Source: JAJFJD01 sp965228425 (lineage in GTDB: Bacteria > Pseudomonadota > Alphaproteobacteria > UBA8366). From it: 64,000 nt of DNA. The stretch covers positions 2,728,001 through 2,792,000 of the forward strand of contig OZ245815.1 in the NCBI GenBank assembly GCA_965228425.1, written 5' to 3'. The translations under genes and the position numbers were made by a program. Positions 36,307 to 44,471 of the stretch are shown in pieces. The notes under the pieces are model-generated. The model made no database searches, was not told the DNA's origin, and worked only from the letters and a program-made list of their open reading frames with translations. How positions within the stretch are numbered: position 1 is the stretch's first letter; each line of letters opens with the position of its first letter.

Positions 36307-38136
36307 GTGACCGCCACCACACCTACGATGCCTGAAAAGGCGCCCCGCGAGCCCCGCAAACACGGCGTTTTGACGCTGCTGCCGTATCTCTGGCCGCGCG
36401 GACAATTGGAGATGCGCCTTCGCGTGCTCGGGGCGCTTGCCGCGCTGGCCTGCGCCAAGGCTGCGACGGTGTATGTGCCGTTGCTTTACCGCGATGCGAT
36501 CGATGCCCTGACGCGTCAAGGCGTGGACGACATCATCATGCTGCCATTGGCGTTGCTGCTGGCATATGGCGCGATTCGGGTCCTGTCCGTCGCCTTTTCG
36601 GAATTGCGCGAGGCCCTGTTCGCCAAGGTGGCTCAGCGGGCCATGCGACAAGCGGCGCTTCGAACCTTCCGCCATATCCATGCATTGAGCCTGCGTTACC
36701 ATTTGGAACGTCGGACCGGCGGCTTGTCGCGGGTGATTGAGCGCGGCATCAAGGGTATCGAGTTCCTGCTGGGCTTTATGTTGTTCAACATCCTGCCGAC
36801 GCTGCTGGAAATCTTCCTGGTGTGCGGCGTTTTGTGGGGATTGTTCGACATCTGGTTTGCGTTGGTCACATTCGTCACGATCGTGACCTATATCGTGTTC
36901 ACGCTGCTGGTCACCGAGTGGCGCATCAAATATCGCCGCGAAATGAACGATCGCGATACCGAGGCGAACTCGCGGGCGATCGACAGTTTGCTCAACTACG
37001 AGACCGTCAAATACTTCGGCAACGAAGCGCACGAAGCGCGGCGATTTGACGAGGCGATGCAGCAATACGAGCGTGCGGCCGTCCAGAACACCGTAAGCTT
37101 GTCGGCGCTCAATGTCGGACAGGGGCTCATCATCTCGACTGGCCTTGTCCTGGTCATGGTAATGGCGGGAAATGGGGTGGTCGACCGATCGATGACCGTC
37201 GGCGATTTCGTCCTCGTGAACACCTATCTGATTCAGCTTTATCTGCCGTTGAATTTTCTCGGGTTCGTGTATCGGAACATTCGGCAATCGCTGATCGACA
37301 TGGACGACATGTTCAAGCTGCTCGATGTCGAGCAGGAAGTTGTCGATAGTCCGGAGGCGCCGGATATAGACGTCTCCGGCGGAGAAGTGCGGTTCGAAAA
37401 CGTGAACTTCGGCTACGATCCGCGCCGTCCCATCCTCAAGGACGTCAGTTTCACGGTTCCGCCCGGCAAGACCGTTGCCATCGTTGGCCCCAGCGGGGCG
37501 GGCAAATCCACGATCAGCCGGATTTTGTACCGCTTTTACGATGTGGGTGAGGGACGGGTCCTGATCGACGAACAGAACATTCGCGAGGTCACGCAGGATA
37601 GTCTGCGTGCGACGATCGGAGTCGTGCCGCAGGACACCGTGCTTTTCAATGACACGGTCTATTACAACATCGCGTATGGCCGGCCCGGCGCGTCGCCCTC
37701 CGAAGTCGAGGAAGCGGCCAAGATGGCGCGTATCCACGACTTCATCGTCGCGTTGCCGGACGGCTATCAGTCGATGGTCGGGGAACGGGGCCTGAAACTC
37801 TCCGGCGGCGAGAAACAACGGGTGGCGATCGCGCGGGCGATCCTGAAACGGCCGCGGATTCTGCTGTTCGACGAGGCAACCTCCGCGCTGGATAGTCATA
37901 CGGAGCAGGAAATCCAGCGGAGTCTGGATGAAGTCTCGGCCGAAAGAACGACGCTGGTGATCGCCCACCGCCTCTCGACCGTCGTTGATGCGGATGAAAT
38001 CCTCGTCTTGGAGGACGGGCGGATTGCCGAACGCGGGACGCATGACGAACTGCAGGCAATGGGCGGCGAATATGCCACCCTTTGGGAGAAGCAGCGCCGT
38101 GCCACATCCGGTACGGCCAAACCGGAGAATCCGTGA
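36307..38136 (+). CDS. Atm1-type ABC exporter (permease-ATPase)
   Basis: A 609-residue half-transporter. The six-helix permease region (about 35-320) has the Atm1/HMT1 family stretch RTGGLSRVIERGIKGIEFLLGFMLFNILPT, YETVKYFGNEAHEARRFD and QLYLPLNFLGFVYRNIRQSLIDMDDMF. The ATPase has Walker A GPSGAGKST, signature LSGGEKQRVAIARAIL and Walker B ILLFDEATSALDSHTEQEIQ. Homologues export glutathione-linked sulfur or heavy-metal conjugates and support cytosolic Fe-S handling. Start uncertain: GTG 36307 sits 3 bases after AAAAGG, TTG 36295 is in frame upstream and ATG 36328 lacks a Shine-Dalgarno. It may form a unit with the deacetylase-like gene 61 bases downstream. Confidence 0.9.
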   Translation: MTATTPTMPEKAPREPRKHGVLTLLPYLWPRGQLEMRLRVLGALAALACAKAATVYVPLLYRDAIDALTRQGVDDIIMLPLALLLAYGAIRVLSVAFSELREALFAKVAQRAMRQAALRTFRHIHALSLRYHLERRTGGLSRVIERGIKGIEFLLGFMLFNILPTLLEIFLVCGVLWGLFDIWFALVTFVTIVTYIVFTLLVTEWRIKYRREMNDRDTEANSRAIDSLLNYETVKYFGNEAHEARRFDEAMQQYERAAVQNTVSLSALNVGQGLIISTGLVLVMVMAGNGVVDRSMTVGDFVLVNTYLIQLYLPLNFLGFVYRNIRQSLIDMDDMFKLLDVEQEVVDSPEAPDIDVSGGEVRFENVNFGYDPRRPILKDVSFTVPPGKTVAIVGPSGAGKSTISRILYRFYDVGEGRVLIDEQNIREVTQDSLRATIGVVPQDTVLFNDTVYYNIAYGRPGASPSEVEEAAKMARIHDFIVALPDGYQSMVGERGLKLSGGEKQRVAIARAILKRPRILLFDEATSALDSHTEQEIQRSLDEVSAERTTLVIAHRLSTVVDADEILVLEDGRIAERGTHDELQAMGGEYATLWEKQRRATSGTAKPENP

Positions 38137-38197
38137 GCCATGACGACCGGATTCCGGCCGCGGGCACCGGCCCGGCTTCTGCATTCGTAGGTGTGCA

Positions 38198-39301
38198 ATG
38201 TCGCCGCCGCTGTACATCGGGTCCGAAATCTACCGCGATTCAAGCTATGCTCCTTGGCATCCGCTCCGCATACCTCGTGTTTCGCTGACCACGGATCTTT
38301 TGCGGGCCTTGGAATGGCTGCCGGACTCGCAGTATGTCGACAGTCCGCAGGCCACGGCTGAGCAACTCGCCCGTTTCCATGATGCCGACTATATCGCTGC
38401 GGTGATCGAGGCGGAGCGGACGCAATCCGCCGATGATGACACGCGACGGCGGTTTAACATCGGCATCAATGGAAATCCGATCTTTACGGAAATGTTTCGG
38501 CGGCCGGCAACGGCCAGCGGCGCGTCGATCCGTGCGGCGGCGTTACTGCGCCATACCGATGCCGTGTTCAGTCCTGCGGGCGGGACGCATCATGGCCGGG
38601 CAAATGCAGCGAGCGGCTTCTGCTATTTCAACGATCCGGTCCTGGCAATTTATGCATTGTTGGACGATGGGCATGAGCGGGTCGGATATGTCGACGTGGA
38701 TGCACATCACGGTGACGGGGTTCAGGATGCCTTTCACGACGACGACCGGGTGCTGACGATTTCCGTCCATGAGGCGGGGCGCTGGCCGGGAACCGGATCC
38801 GCCGAGGATCGCGCGGGGGGCGTTGCTCGAAACCTGCCGGTGCCCGCGGGATTCAACGACGCCGAGATGGCGCATCTGATGGACTGTGCGATCCTTCCCT
38901 TGCTGGATGCTTTCGAGCCGTCGATTGTCGTCCTGCAATGCGGTGCCGACGCGTTGTCGGATGATCCGCTGAGCAAGTTGGACTTATCCAACAACGCGTT
39001 ATGGGATGTTGTTGAGACGCTCCATAGCCGACCGGCGCGGCTGCTGGTGCTCGGTGGAGGAGGGTACAATCCCTGGTCGCTGGCGCGTTGTTGGTCCGGC
39101 GTGTGGTCGGTCTTGAACCGCCGCGCCATACCGTCCGTTTTGCCGGATGCCGCCAAATCGATACTTAGAGGCGTCGAGTGGCGGCATCGGCTAGCCCGAA
39201 ATCCGCCGGATCGCTGGTTCGAGACGCTTGCCGATCCGCCGAACCACGGCCCGGTCCGCGATGCTGTGAAATTAGCGGCGGCGCAGGCGATCGCGCAATG
39301 A
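38198..39301 (+). CDS. Histone deacetylase / acetylpolyamine amidohydrolase family protein
   Basis: A 367-residue zinc-dependent amidohydrolase of the class II HDAC-like bacterial type. Catalytic residues align with HDAC8: His131-His132 (GGTHHGRANAASGFCYFND), zinc ligands Asp168 and His170 (YVDVDAHHGDG) and Asp251 (QCGADALSDDP), and the Tyr in GGGGYNPWSLARCW. It should remove acyl groups from lysine, polyamine or a small amide; which one is unknown. ATG 38198 has AGGTG a few bases upstream. It follows the Atm1-like exporter by 61 bases in the same direction and precedes the DUF192 gene. Confidence 0.9.
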   Translation: MSPPLYIGSEIYRDSSYAPWHPLRIPRVSLTTDLLRALEWLPDSQYVDSPQATAEQLARFHDADYIAAVIEAERTQSADDDTRRRFNIGINGNPIFTEMFRRPATASGASIRAAALLRHTDAVFSPAGGTHHGRANAASGFCYFNDPVLAIYALLDDGHERVGYVDVDAHHGDGVQDAFHDDDRVLTISVHEAGRWPGTGSAEDRAGGVARNLPVPAGFNDAEMAHLMDCAILPLLDAFEPSIVVLQCGADALSDDPLSKLDLSNNALWDVVETLHSRPARLLVLGGGGYNPWSLARCWSGVWSVLNRRAIPSVLPDAAKSILRGVEWRHRLARNPPDRWFETLADPPNHGPVRDAVKLAAAQAIAQ

Positions 39302-39341
39302 ACGCTCGTTTCCGGCCCCTAAAATCTTTATAAACCCGTTC

Positions 39342-39797
39342 ATGATTTGGCGATCACTATTCGTGGTTCTGTTCGTCGGCGTCTTGTTTGCGCCGGTTCA
39401 CGGCTGGGGCGGCGCCGAACGGCAGCACGAGCCGTTGACGATCCGGACCGCGTCCGGTGCGCATGAATTTCGCGTCGAATTGGCGACGACGACTGATCAG
39501 CAAGCGACGGGATTGATGTATCGCCGCAAGATGGCCGCCGATGCCGGCATGCTATTCGTGTATCCGAGCGATGCGCCGGTTTCCATGTGGATGAAGAACA
39601 CCTTCATCCCCCTGGATATGTTCTTCATCGGGTCGGATGGACGGATTACGCATATTGCGGAACGCACGGTGCCGCAATCCACCGAATTGATCGGGTCGAA
39701 CGGTCCGGTTCGGGCTGTTTTGGAGCTTATTGGCGGGACGGCCAGCCGGCTCGGGATCAAACCCGGCGACCGCGTCATCCATAGGGTGTTTCGCTGA
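39342..39797 (+). CDS. DUF192-family exported protein
   Basis: A 151-residue protein with an N-terminal signal peptide or anchor (MIWRSLFVVLFVGVLFAPVHGWGGA). The DUF192 core follows: FRVELATTTDQQATGLMYRRKMAADAGMLFVYP, VSMWMKNTFIPLDMFFI, ERTVPQS and GGTASRLGIKPGDRVI. The family is widespread, exported in many bacteria and of unknown biochemistry. It is in line with, and 40 bases after, the deacetylase-like gene. The TGA stop is directly followed by the convergent stop of the next gene. Confidence 0.9.
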   Translation: MIWRSLFVVLFVGVLFAPVHGWGGAERQHEPLTIRTASGAHEFRVELATTTDQQATGLMYRRKMAADAGMLFVYPSDAPVSMWMKNTFIPLDMFFIGSDGRITHIAERTVPQSTELIGSNGPVRAVLELIGGTASRLGIKPGDRVIHRVFR

Positions 39798-40112
39798 TTA
39801 GATTTGCGGTTGCGCCAGCGATTGCGGCAAATTTTCCCAGCCTTCGCCGGCGGCGACCATGCAGGTATCGCCTTCGGGCATGGTAACGATGATCGTGAAG
39901 GTAAGGCCTTTCCGGGACGTGAGGACCTCGATCAATCCACCGTTTGCCGCCAGGCCCATCGCAATGGGCTGCTCCGAGTATTTCTTGGAGAGGTATTTAA
40001 GAACGATCTTTCGCTCGCCGCAGTTCGCTTCGTCATTGTGTTCCGCGCCACCGAGCGACCCCGGAAGCGCGATGGTGAGAAGCGCCGCGAAAAAGGCCAG
40101 TTTGCCAAGCAT
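39798..40112 (-). CDS. Small secreted protein of unknown function
   Basis: A 104-residue protein I do not recognise. MLGKLAFFAALLTIALPGSLGGA is a convincing signal peptide. The mature part holds two cysteines (EANCGERKIVL and EGDTCMVAAGEGWENL) that may form a disulfide, with a GLTFTIIVTMPEGDTCMV strand pattern. Such small periplasmic proteins are common in alphaproteobacteria. ATG 40112 was chosen because the longer frame (to 40163) puts non-signal residues before it. It is convergent with the DUF192 gene with no gap. Upstream is a long AT-rich noncoding stretch. Confidence 0.65.
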   Translation of the reverse strand: MLGKLAFFAALLTIALPGSLGGAEHNDEANCGERKIVLKYLSKKYSEQPIAMGLAANGGLIEVLTSRKGLTFTIIVTMPEGDTCMVAAGEGWENLPQSLAQPQI

Positions 40113-40412
40113 CGTTGTTTTGACCTGCTGTTGCCGCAAGTTCTCTAAGTAATGTAAAGACAAGGTTCTTTATATAATAGAACTATCCAAAAGTCTGGCA
40201 CTATTTCCTTAACGGATTGATAATAAACGAAGCGCCGGTTAAGTAAAATTATTGTTGAATTTTAGTGTGTTTGAGCAACGTATTGTTTGTTGCATTGCGC
40301 GATGCTTGTGGTTTGGCGAAATGAAATGGCGCCTTTCAATCGAAAGGCGCCATTCCGTCTAGGCAGGTGTTGCGCTTCTAACTTGGGCAGGCGCGTTTAG
40401 CTAAATTGCATC
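40113..40412. other. AT-rich noncoding stretch between secreted protein and TadE-like gene
   Basis: About 300 bases with no supported gene. It holds the likely promoter of the secreted-protein gene (a TTATATAAT-rich segment near 40172-40181, low confidence) and the terminator of the TadE-like genes at 40325-40354. Base composition is clearly lower in G+C than the flanking genes. Confidence 0.5.
40325..40354 (-). terminator. Strong stem-loop terminator after TadE-like genes
   Basis: A perfect 13-bp stem (40325-40337 with 40342-40354; AATGGCGCCTTTC and its complement) encloses an AATC loop. On the minus strand it is followed by TCATTTC, a weak T-rich tail. It lies 58 bases downstream of the TadE-like gene stop and should end that transcript. 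Confidence 0.72.
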
Positions 40413-40979
40413 CTAGCAGTCACTGCAGGTTACTTCGCCGGAGAGGCGCGGCCGAAACACGGCGGTATGCCGCAGCGTGGTGCTGGGAATGAGATCGATG
40501 AACCACGGCGTATATTGGAAGTAGGTTTCGCCGATGATGATCGCTTGGTCGGGGTCGACCAAGTCATTGTCGGTGATCGTTGCGCTGCCGCCCTGCGTTC
40601 CGACCGCGCTGGTGATGGACAGTGTTCCGGCACCGCTGCGCTGCCAGATGACCTTCGGCGAGCCGCTGTCTTCTTTGACCGATGAAATGACCACGGCGCC
40701 CTGAGTTCCCATCGTGAAAGGTTCCATGACGAGATTTGCGGCGGTAAAGATCGTGTCGACCTCGGCCGTTGTCACCGTTTGAACCCGTGCGACCAGATCC
40801 GAAACCGTCATCGCCGTGCGATCGAGCTTCTGATGAAGCAGAACGTATCGTCCGAGTTCGACACCGCCCAGCATCAGCAGAACCAGCACGGGCATGGCGA
40901 AACCGAATTCGATCATCACGCCGCCCCGATCGCTGCGAAGCAGGCGTCCGGGAATTCTTAGAGACCGCAGAATTTGCAT
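40413..40979 (-). CDS. TadE/TadF-like minor pilin (Cys-ended)
   Basis: A 188-residue TadE-family pseudopilin. After a short basic leader the prepilin-like helix is DRGGVMIEFGFAMPVLVLLMLGGVELGRYVLLHQKLD, where Gly-Val-Met-Ile-Glu is the family motif with Glu24 near +5. The remainder is a soluble domain ending in GEVTCSDC, which offers an unusual C-terminal cysteine pair. GAGGAG lies 7 bases before the ATG. Together with the upstream TadE-like gene it encodes minor pilins of the Tad system. Confidence 0.85.
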   Translation of the reverse strand: MQILRSLRIPGRLLRSDRGGVMIEFGFAMPVLVLLMLGGVELGRYVLLHQKLDRTAMTVSDLVARVQTVTTAEVDTIFTAANLVMEPFTMGTQGAVVISSVKEDSGSPKVIWQRSGAGTLSITSAVGTQGGSATITDNDLVDPDQAIIIGETYFQYTPWFIDLIPSTTLRHTAVFRPRLSGEVTCSDC

Positions 40980-41014
40980 GATATGGCTCCTCGTATCGTT
41001 GCCGAACGCGCCGA

Positions 41015-41608
41015 TTAGCAGGGCGAGTTGCCGTAAGGTTCGTTACGCACCGCGGTACTTGCGGTCAGATCGATGTTTTGCCCGACACTGGATGCCAACA
41101 GGCCGAGCATCAACGACCACTGGGTTTCCACCCGGTAAACGACGACGTCGCATGCGCCGCCGAGACCGGGTGTACCCATATCGGCATCCCATTGGCCATT
41201 CCCGTTCACGTCGGTGAAGCTCTCGCCGGCATCGTACATCCCATTTGCCGGGTTATCGTCGATATAGGGTTCGGGTTGTCCGACTTCGCTAAAGTCCGAG
41301 TAGGCGAGCGTGGTGATGTTGCTTGCCGTGATGGGGACAAGACCCATCGTCGCCGACTGGACCTTGTCTATGATCACGTCTTCTCGGTTTACACCGGTTG
41401 GTGTGAAACCTGTGATCCCGAAACGGGCCGCGTCGCGGAGGCTGCCTTCCAACACCGAATTTAGAAACAGGATCATTGAGAACTCCATGATCCCAACGAT
41501 GGTCAGTATTAACAACGGTGCAGTGAAACTAAATTCAATTGCAGCGGATCCATCGTCATTACGACGGACTATACTGAAAAAATTCTTCATATGACGCATT
41601 TTTTTCAT
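41015..41608 (-). CDS. tadE: TadE-like minor pilin with EF-hand-like calcium loops
   Basis: A 197-residue TadE-family pseudopilin. The leader is basic and the pilin helix is DDGSAAIEFSFTAPLLILTIVGIMEFSMILFLNSVLEGSLRDAARFG, with the conserved Glu25. Residues 117-143 hold two adjacent acidic loops (DDNPANGMYDAGE and DVNGNGQWDAD) that match dockerin/EF-hand calcium-binding patterns; this is unusual for a Tad pilin. It starts 33 bases from the divergent tadD start and precedes the second TadE-like gene by 35 bases. Confidence 0.87.
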   Translation of the reverse strand: MKKMRHMKNFFSIVRRNDDGSAAIEFSFTAPLLILTIVGIMEFSMILFLNSVLEGSLRDAARFGITGFTPTGVNREDVIIDKVQSATMGLVPITASNITTLAYSDFSEVGQPEPYIDDNPANGMYDAGESFTDVNGNGQWDADMGTPGLGGACDVVVYRVETQWSLMLGLLASSVGQNIDLTASTAVRNEPYGNSPC

Positions 41609-41641
41609 GGCAAATCTTACCTAATGTTGTAGATTTCCCGC

Positions 41642-42490
41642 ATGATGACTGTATTTATTATAAATAAGCGCCGCATTATCACTGCGGCTTTGCTTACAGC
41701 GCTTCTTTCCAGTTGCGCTGGCAATGACGAAGCGTCGTCGTCCAAAAAAGAATCCGCCGATTTTGCGGCGGGTAAGACGGTGGCAGGCGCGATGATGCGG
41801 GCCGGCGAGGCGAGCCGACGGCGCGGCGACGTGAACGCCGCCATCGAATTCTTTCGCAGGGCGCATCAGGCCGAGCCGAAACAGGTCGAACCGCTCGTTG
41901 GTCTGGGCGAATCTCTTATCGCGGCCAGCTTGGTCAAGGATGCGGCCGACGCCTTCCGAAAGGCGCTGGTCATCGATCCCGAGAATCCGCGCGCATTGCG
42001 TGGGTTGGGAAATTCGCTCATTGCCCAGGACCAGCTTGATCTTGCGGTCGAGCAATTCCAGAAAGCGATTGCCGCCGATCCAAAAGACTACCGGGCGTAT
42101 AGTGGTCTCGGCGTAGCGCATGACTCCATGGCCGATCATGCCAAGGCCCAAGAGTTTTACTACGCGGGCCTCGAGATCGCGCCCGACGACGTCAACTTGC
42201 GGAATAATCTCGGCTTGTCGCTGGCCTTTGCCGGTCATTACAACGGGGCCGTCGAGATCCTCCGGCCATTGGCGTTGCGCCCGGGCGCGACCCCTCGCGA
42301 TCGCCAAAATCTTGCGCTGGCCTACGGGCTCGGTGGCGACACCGTCAATGCCGAAAAATTCGCCCGGATGGATATGGACAGCCGTGGCGTCGAACGCAAT
42401 ATGAGCTACTACGCCGCTCTCAGGTCGATGTCCGACCCGGTGTTGCGCGTGCGGTCCGTTCGCGCCGGTTATGCGCTGAAGTCCCGATAA
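41642..42490 (+). CDS. tadD: TadD-like TPR lipoprotein of the Tad pilus
   Basis: A 282-residue lipoprotein. The signal peptide ends in LLSSCAG with the lipid-anchored Cys. Then come at least four tetratricopeptide repeats (about residues 50-215), e.g. AAIEFFRRAHQAEPKQVEPLVGLGES, AADAFRKALVIDPENPRALRGLGN and AVEQFQKAIAADPKDYRAYSGLG. TadD proteins help assemble the outer-membrane secretin of Tad systems. Here the gene is divergent from tadE and convergent with tadC (2-base gap). The shared 33-base spacer must carry both start regions. Confidence 0.87.
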   Translation: MMTVFIINKRRIITAALLTALLSSCAGNDEASSSKKESADFAAGKTVAGAMMRAGEASRRRGDVNAAIEFFRRAHQAEPKQVEPLVGLGESLIAASLVKDAADAFRKALVIDPENPRALRGLGNSLIAQDQLDLAVEQFQKAIAADPKDYRAYSGLGVAHDSMADHAKAQEFYYAGLEIAPDDVNLRNNLGLSLAFAGHYNGAVEILRPLALRPGATPRDRQNLALAYGLGGDTVNAEKFARMDMDSRGVERNMSYYAALRSMSDPVLRVRSVRAGYALKSR

Positions 42491-42492
42491 GG

Positions 42493-43470
42493 TCATTTCA
42501 ACACACTGCCTAGGCCGTCGATTGCCCGGAGAATGCCCGGGCCGATCAGGACGATGAAGAGTGTCGGCATGATGAAGATCATCATCGGCACGGTCAGCGT
42601 TGCCGGCAGCCGCGCGGCTTTCTCTTCGGCCTTCATCAGCCGCTCGTCCCGCAGTTCTTTCGAGAGGACCCGCAGCGATTGGGCGAGGGGCGTACCGTAC
42701 CGCTCGCTCTGGATGAGCGTATTGGCCAAGGCCTGCATTGCGGGCAAATTGGTACGTTTGTAGAGATTTTCGAGTGCAATCCGCCGTTCCGACATGAAGC
42801 CGAGTTCCGCGGACGTCAGTTCCATCTCGTCCGCCATTTCCGGACTGTTCATGCGGATTTCGCGCGATACCCGGACCAGGGCGTTATCCAGCGCCAGGCC
42901 GGCCTCTGCGCAGATCACCAAGAGGTCCAACATATCCGGCATCGCTCGCGTCAGCAGGTGCATGCGTTTGTCGATCAGGTTCTTGATGTAGATATCCGGA
43001 AGATAAAAGGCGACGAGGACCGTCCCGGCAGACGCAAACAAGCGGCCTTGCTGACCAAGGTTGAACATCTCCAATACATAGATGCAGACGACCGCACCGA
43101 TACCGAGACCCGCCGGGAGACACAGTTTCGCGAACAGGAACAGCGTCACCGCGTCCCGGGAGCGCAGGCCGGCACGGACCAGCTTGGCGCTGGCGTTTTC
43201 GACCGGCTTACCGGTCATGAGCTTGAAGTACCGCAGCGTCCGGCGGGCAACGTTCAGCGTTTCGACCTTCGGCCGGCGCTTCGCGGCCCCTAGATCTTGT
43301 CGAAGCTGAGCCCGGCGATCGCTGATCGCTTTGATACGGCGTTGGGCCGGCGCTTTCTCAAGCAACGTACGCCAAACCGTAATGACGCTGATTGCGACGA
43401 ATACGGAGGCCCCCAGCGCGATGAGCTCTTCGACCTGTAGGCCGAACGGTATGTATTCTTGCAGATTCAT
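42493..43470 (-). CDS. tadC: TadC, inner-membrane platform protein (T2SF family)
   Basis: A 325-residue type II secretion F-domain protein with an N-terminal helix (about 13-33), a central pair (about 105-165) and a last helix (TVPMMIFIMPTLFIVLIGPG). The F-domain is seen in LTRAMPDMLDLLVICAEAGLALDNALVRVSREI and ERYGTPLAQSLRVLSKELRDERLMKAEEKAARLPATLTVP. TadB and TadC form the membrane platform on which the CpaF motor assembles Flp pili. It overlaps tadB by 4 bases and is the last gene of the cpa/tad run. Confidence 0.92.
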   Translation of the reverse strand: MNLQEYIPFGLQVEELIALGASVFVAISVITVWRTLLEKAPAQRRIKAISDRRAQLRQDLGAAKRRPKVETLNVARRTLRYFKLMTGKPVENASAKLVRAGLRSRDAVTLFLFAKLCLPAGLGIGAVVCIYVLEMFNLGQQGRLFASAGTVLVAFYLPDIYIKNLIDKRMHLLTRAMPDMLDLLVICAEAGLALDNALVRVSREIRMNSPEMADEMELTSAELGFMSERRIALENLYKRTNLPAMQALANTLIQSERYGTPLAQSLRVLSKELRDERLMKAEEKAARLPATLTVPMMIFIMPTLFIVLIGPGILRAIDGLGSVLK

Positions 43471-44471
43471 ATCTCGAAATTCACCATCTTGATCATGATG
43501 AAGACGCCAAGCGCCATCATGAATCCGCCCACGCCGACCATCACCATGCCGCGTGGATCAGTGAAGAGCTCCATGGCGTAGCCCGTGTTCACGAAAAAGA
43601 TTAGGCCGAACATGATGAAGGGCAGAGATCCGATAATGTAGGCGCTGGCTCGGGCTTCCGAAGACATCGCCTTGACCTTGAGCTTCATCTGCCGCCGCCG
43701 CCGCAGGATGTCGGCAAGATTTGAGAGAGTTTCGGCGAGATTGCCGCCCGTCTCCCGCTGCACCGATAGGCTCACCGCGAAGAACTTCAATTCCGGCGTG
43801 TCGAGAACCTTTGCGGCGTCGGCTATAGCTTCTTCCAAATTCTGACCAAGATTTACGGAGTCGGAGATGCTGGTGAAAATGCTCCGAACCGGCTCCGGAA
43901 CTTCGGATCGTGCGTTCACGATTGACTCGGCGATGGGAAGGCCGGCGCGAAGCCCGCGGACGATAACGTCGAGGCCTTCGGGGAAGCGGGTCGTGAACTT
44001 TTCCTGACGCCGCGAAATCATGAATCCGATCGACATGTGGGGCAACCAGATACCGACGCCCAAGCCAATCAAGATCGACAAGGCGGGCTGAAATCCGAAG
44101 AAAGCCCAACAGATTGTGCCGATGATCAATGCCGTCACGAAGATCGCGACGCCGAATTTACCGATCGAAATATCCCGTCCGGTTCGGCGGAGCCGTATGC
44201 GAAGCTGGTCCGGTTTAGGAAGAAACCGTTTTACCAATACGTCGAGACTGGTCTCAGATTCGCGCCGAACCGCGCTGGCCAGTTCACCGGTCTCGTCGAG
44301 GATTGTGGTGCCCATCGCCCGATTGCGGGTATTTTCCAGCCGCCGCGCTTCGTTCCGGCGCCGGCCATCCGTAACGACGAACACGATGCCCACCAGCATA
44401 CCGGCAATGAGCAACGCGCCCGCCAGTATCCCAAGCTCGAGCAATCCAAAACCGCCGGACAAATCGGCCAT
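43467..44471 (-). CDS. tadB: TadB, inner-membrane platform protein (T2SF family)
   Basis: A 334-residue T2SF protein. Helices lie near residues 12-31, 105-150 and the C-terminus. The F-domain core is FPEGLDVIVRGLRAGLPIAESIVNARSEVPEPVRSIF and AVSLSVQRETGGNLAETLSNLADILRRRRQMKLKVKAMSSEARASAYI. It pairs with TadC. The start codon shares one base with the cpaF stop (TAATG), and the stop overlaps the tadC start. Confidence 0.93.
   Translation of the reverse strand: MADLSGGFGLLELGILAGALLIAGMLVGIVFVVTDGRRRNEARRLENTRNRAMGTTILDETGELASAVRRESETSLDVLVKRFLPKPDQLRIRLRRTGRDISIGKFGVAIFVTALIIGTICWAFFGFQPALSILIGLGVGIWLPHMSIGFMISRRQEKFTTRFPEGLDVIVRGLRAGLPIAESIVNARSEVPEPVRSIFTSISDSVNLGQNLEEAIADAAKVLDTPELKFFAVSLSVQRETGGNLAETLSNLADILRRRRQMKLKVKAMSSEARASAYIIGSLPFIMFGLIFFVNTGYAMELFTDPRGMVMVGVGGFMMALGVFIMIKMVNFEI

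Noticed and set aside
36304..38217. A 637-residue minus-strand open frame across the Atm1-like exporter gene
   Set aside because: The opposite strand has all ABC exporter motifs in order; this frame is composition-driven and has no domain, start signal or membrane pattern.
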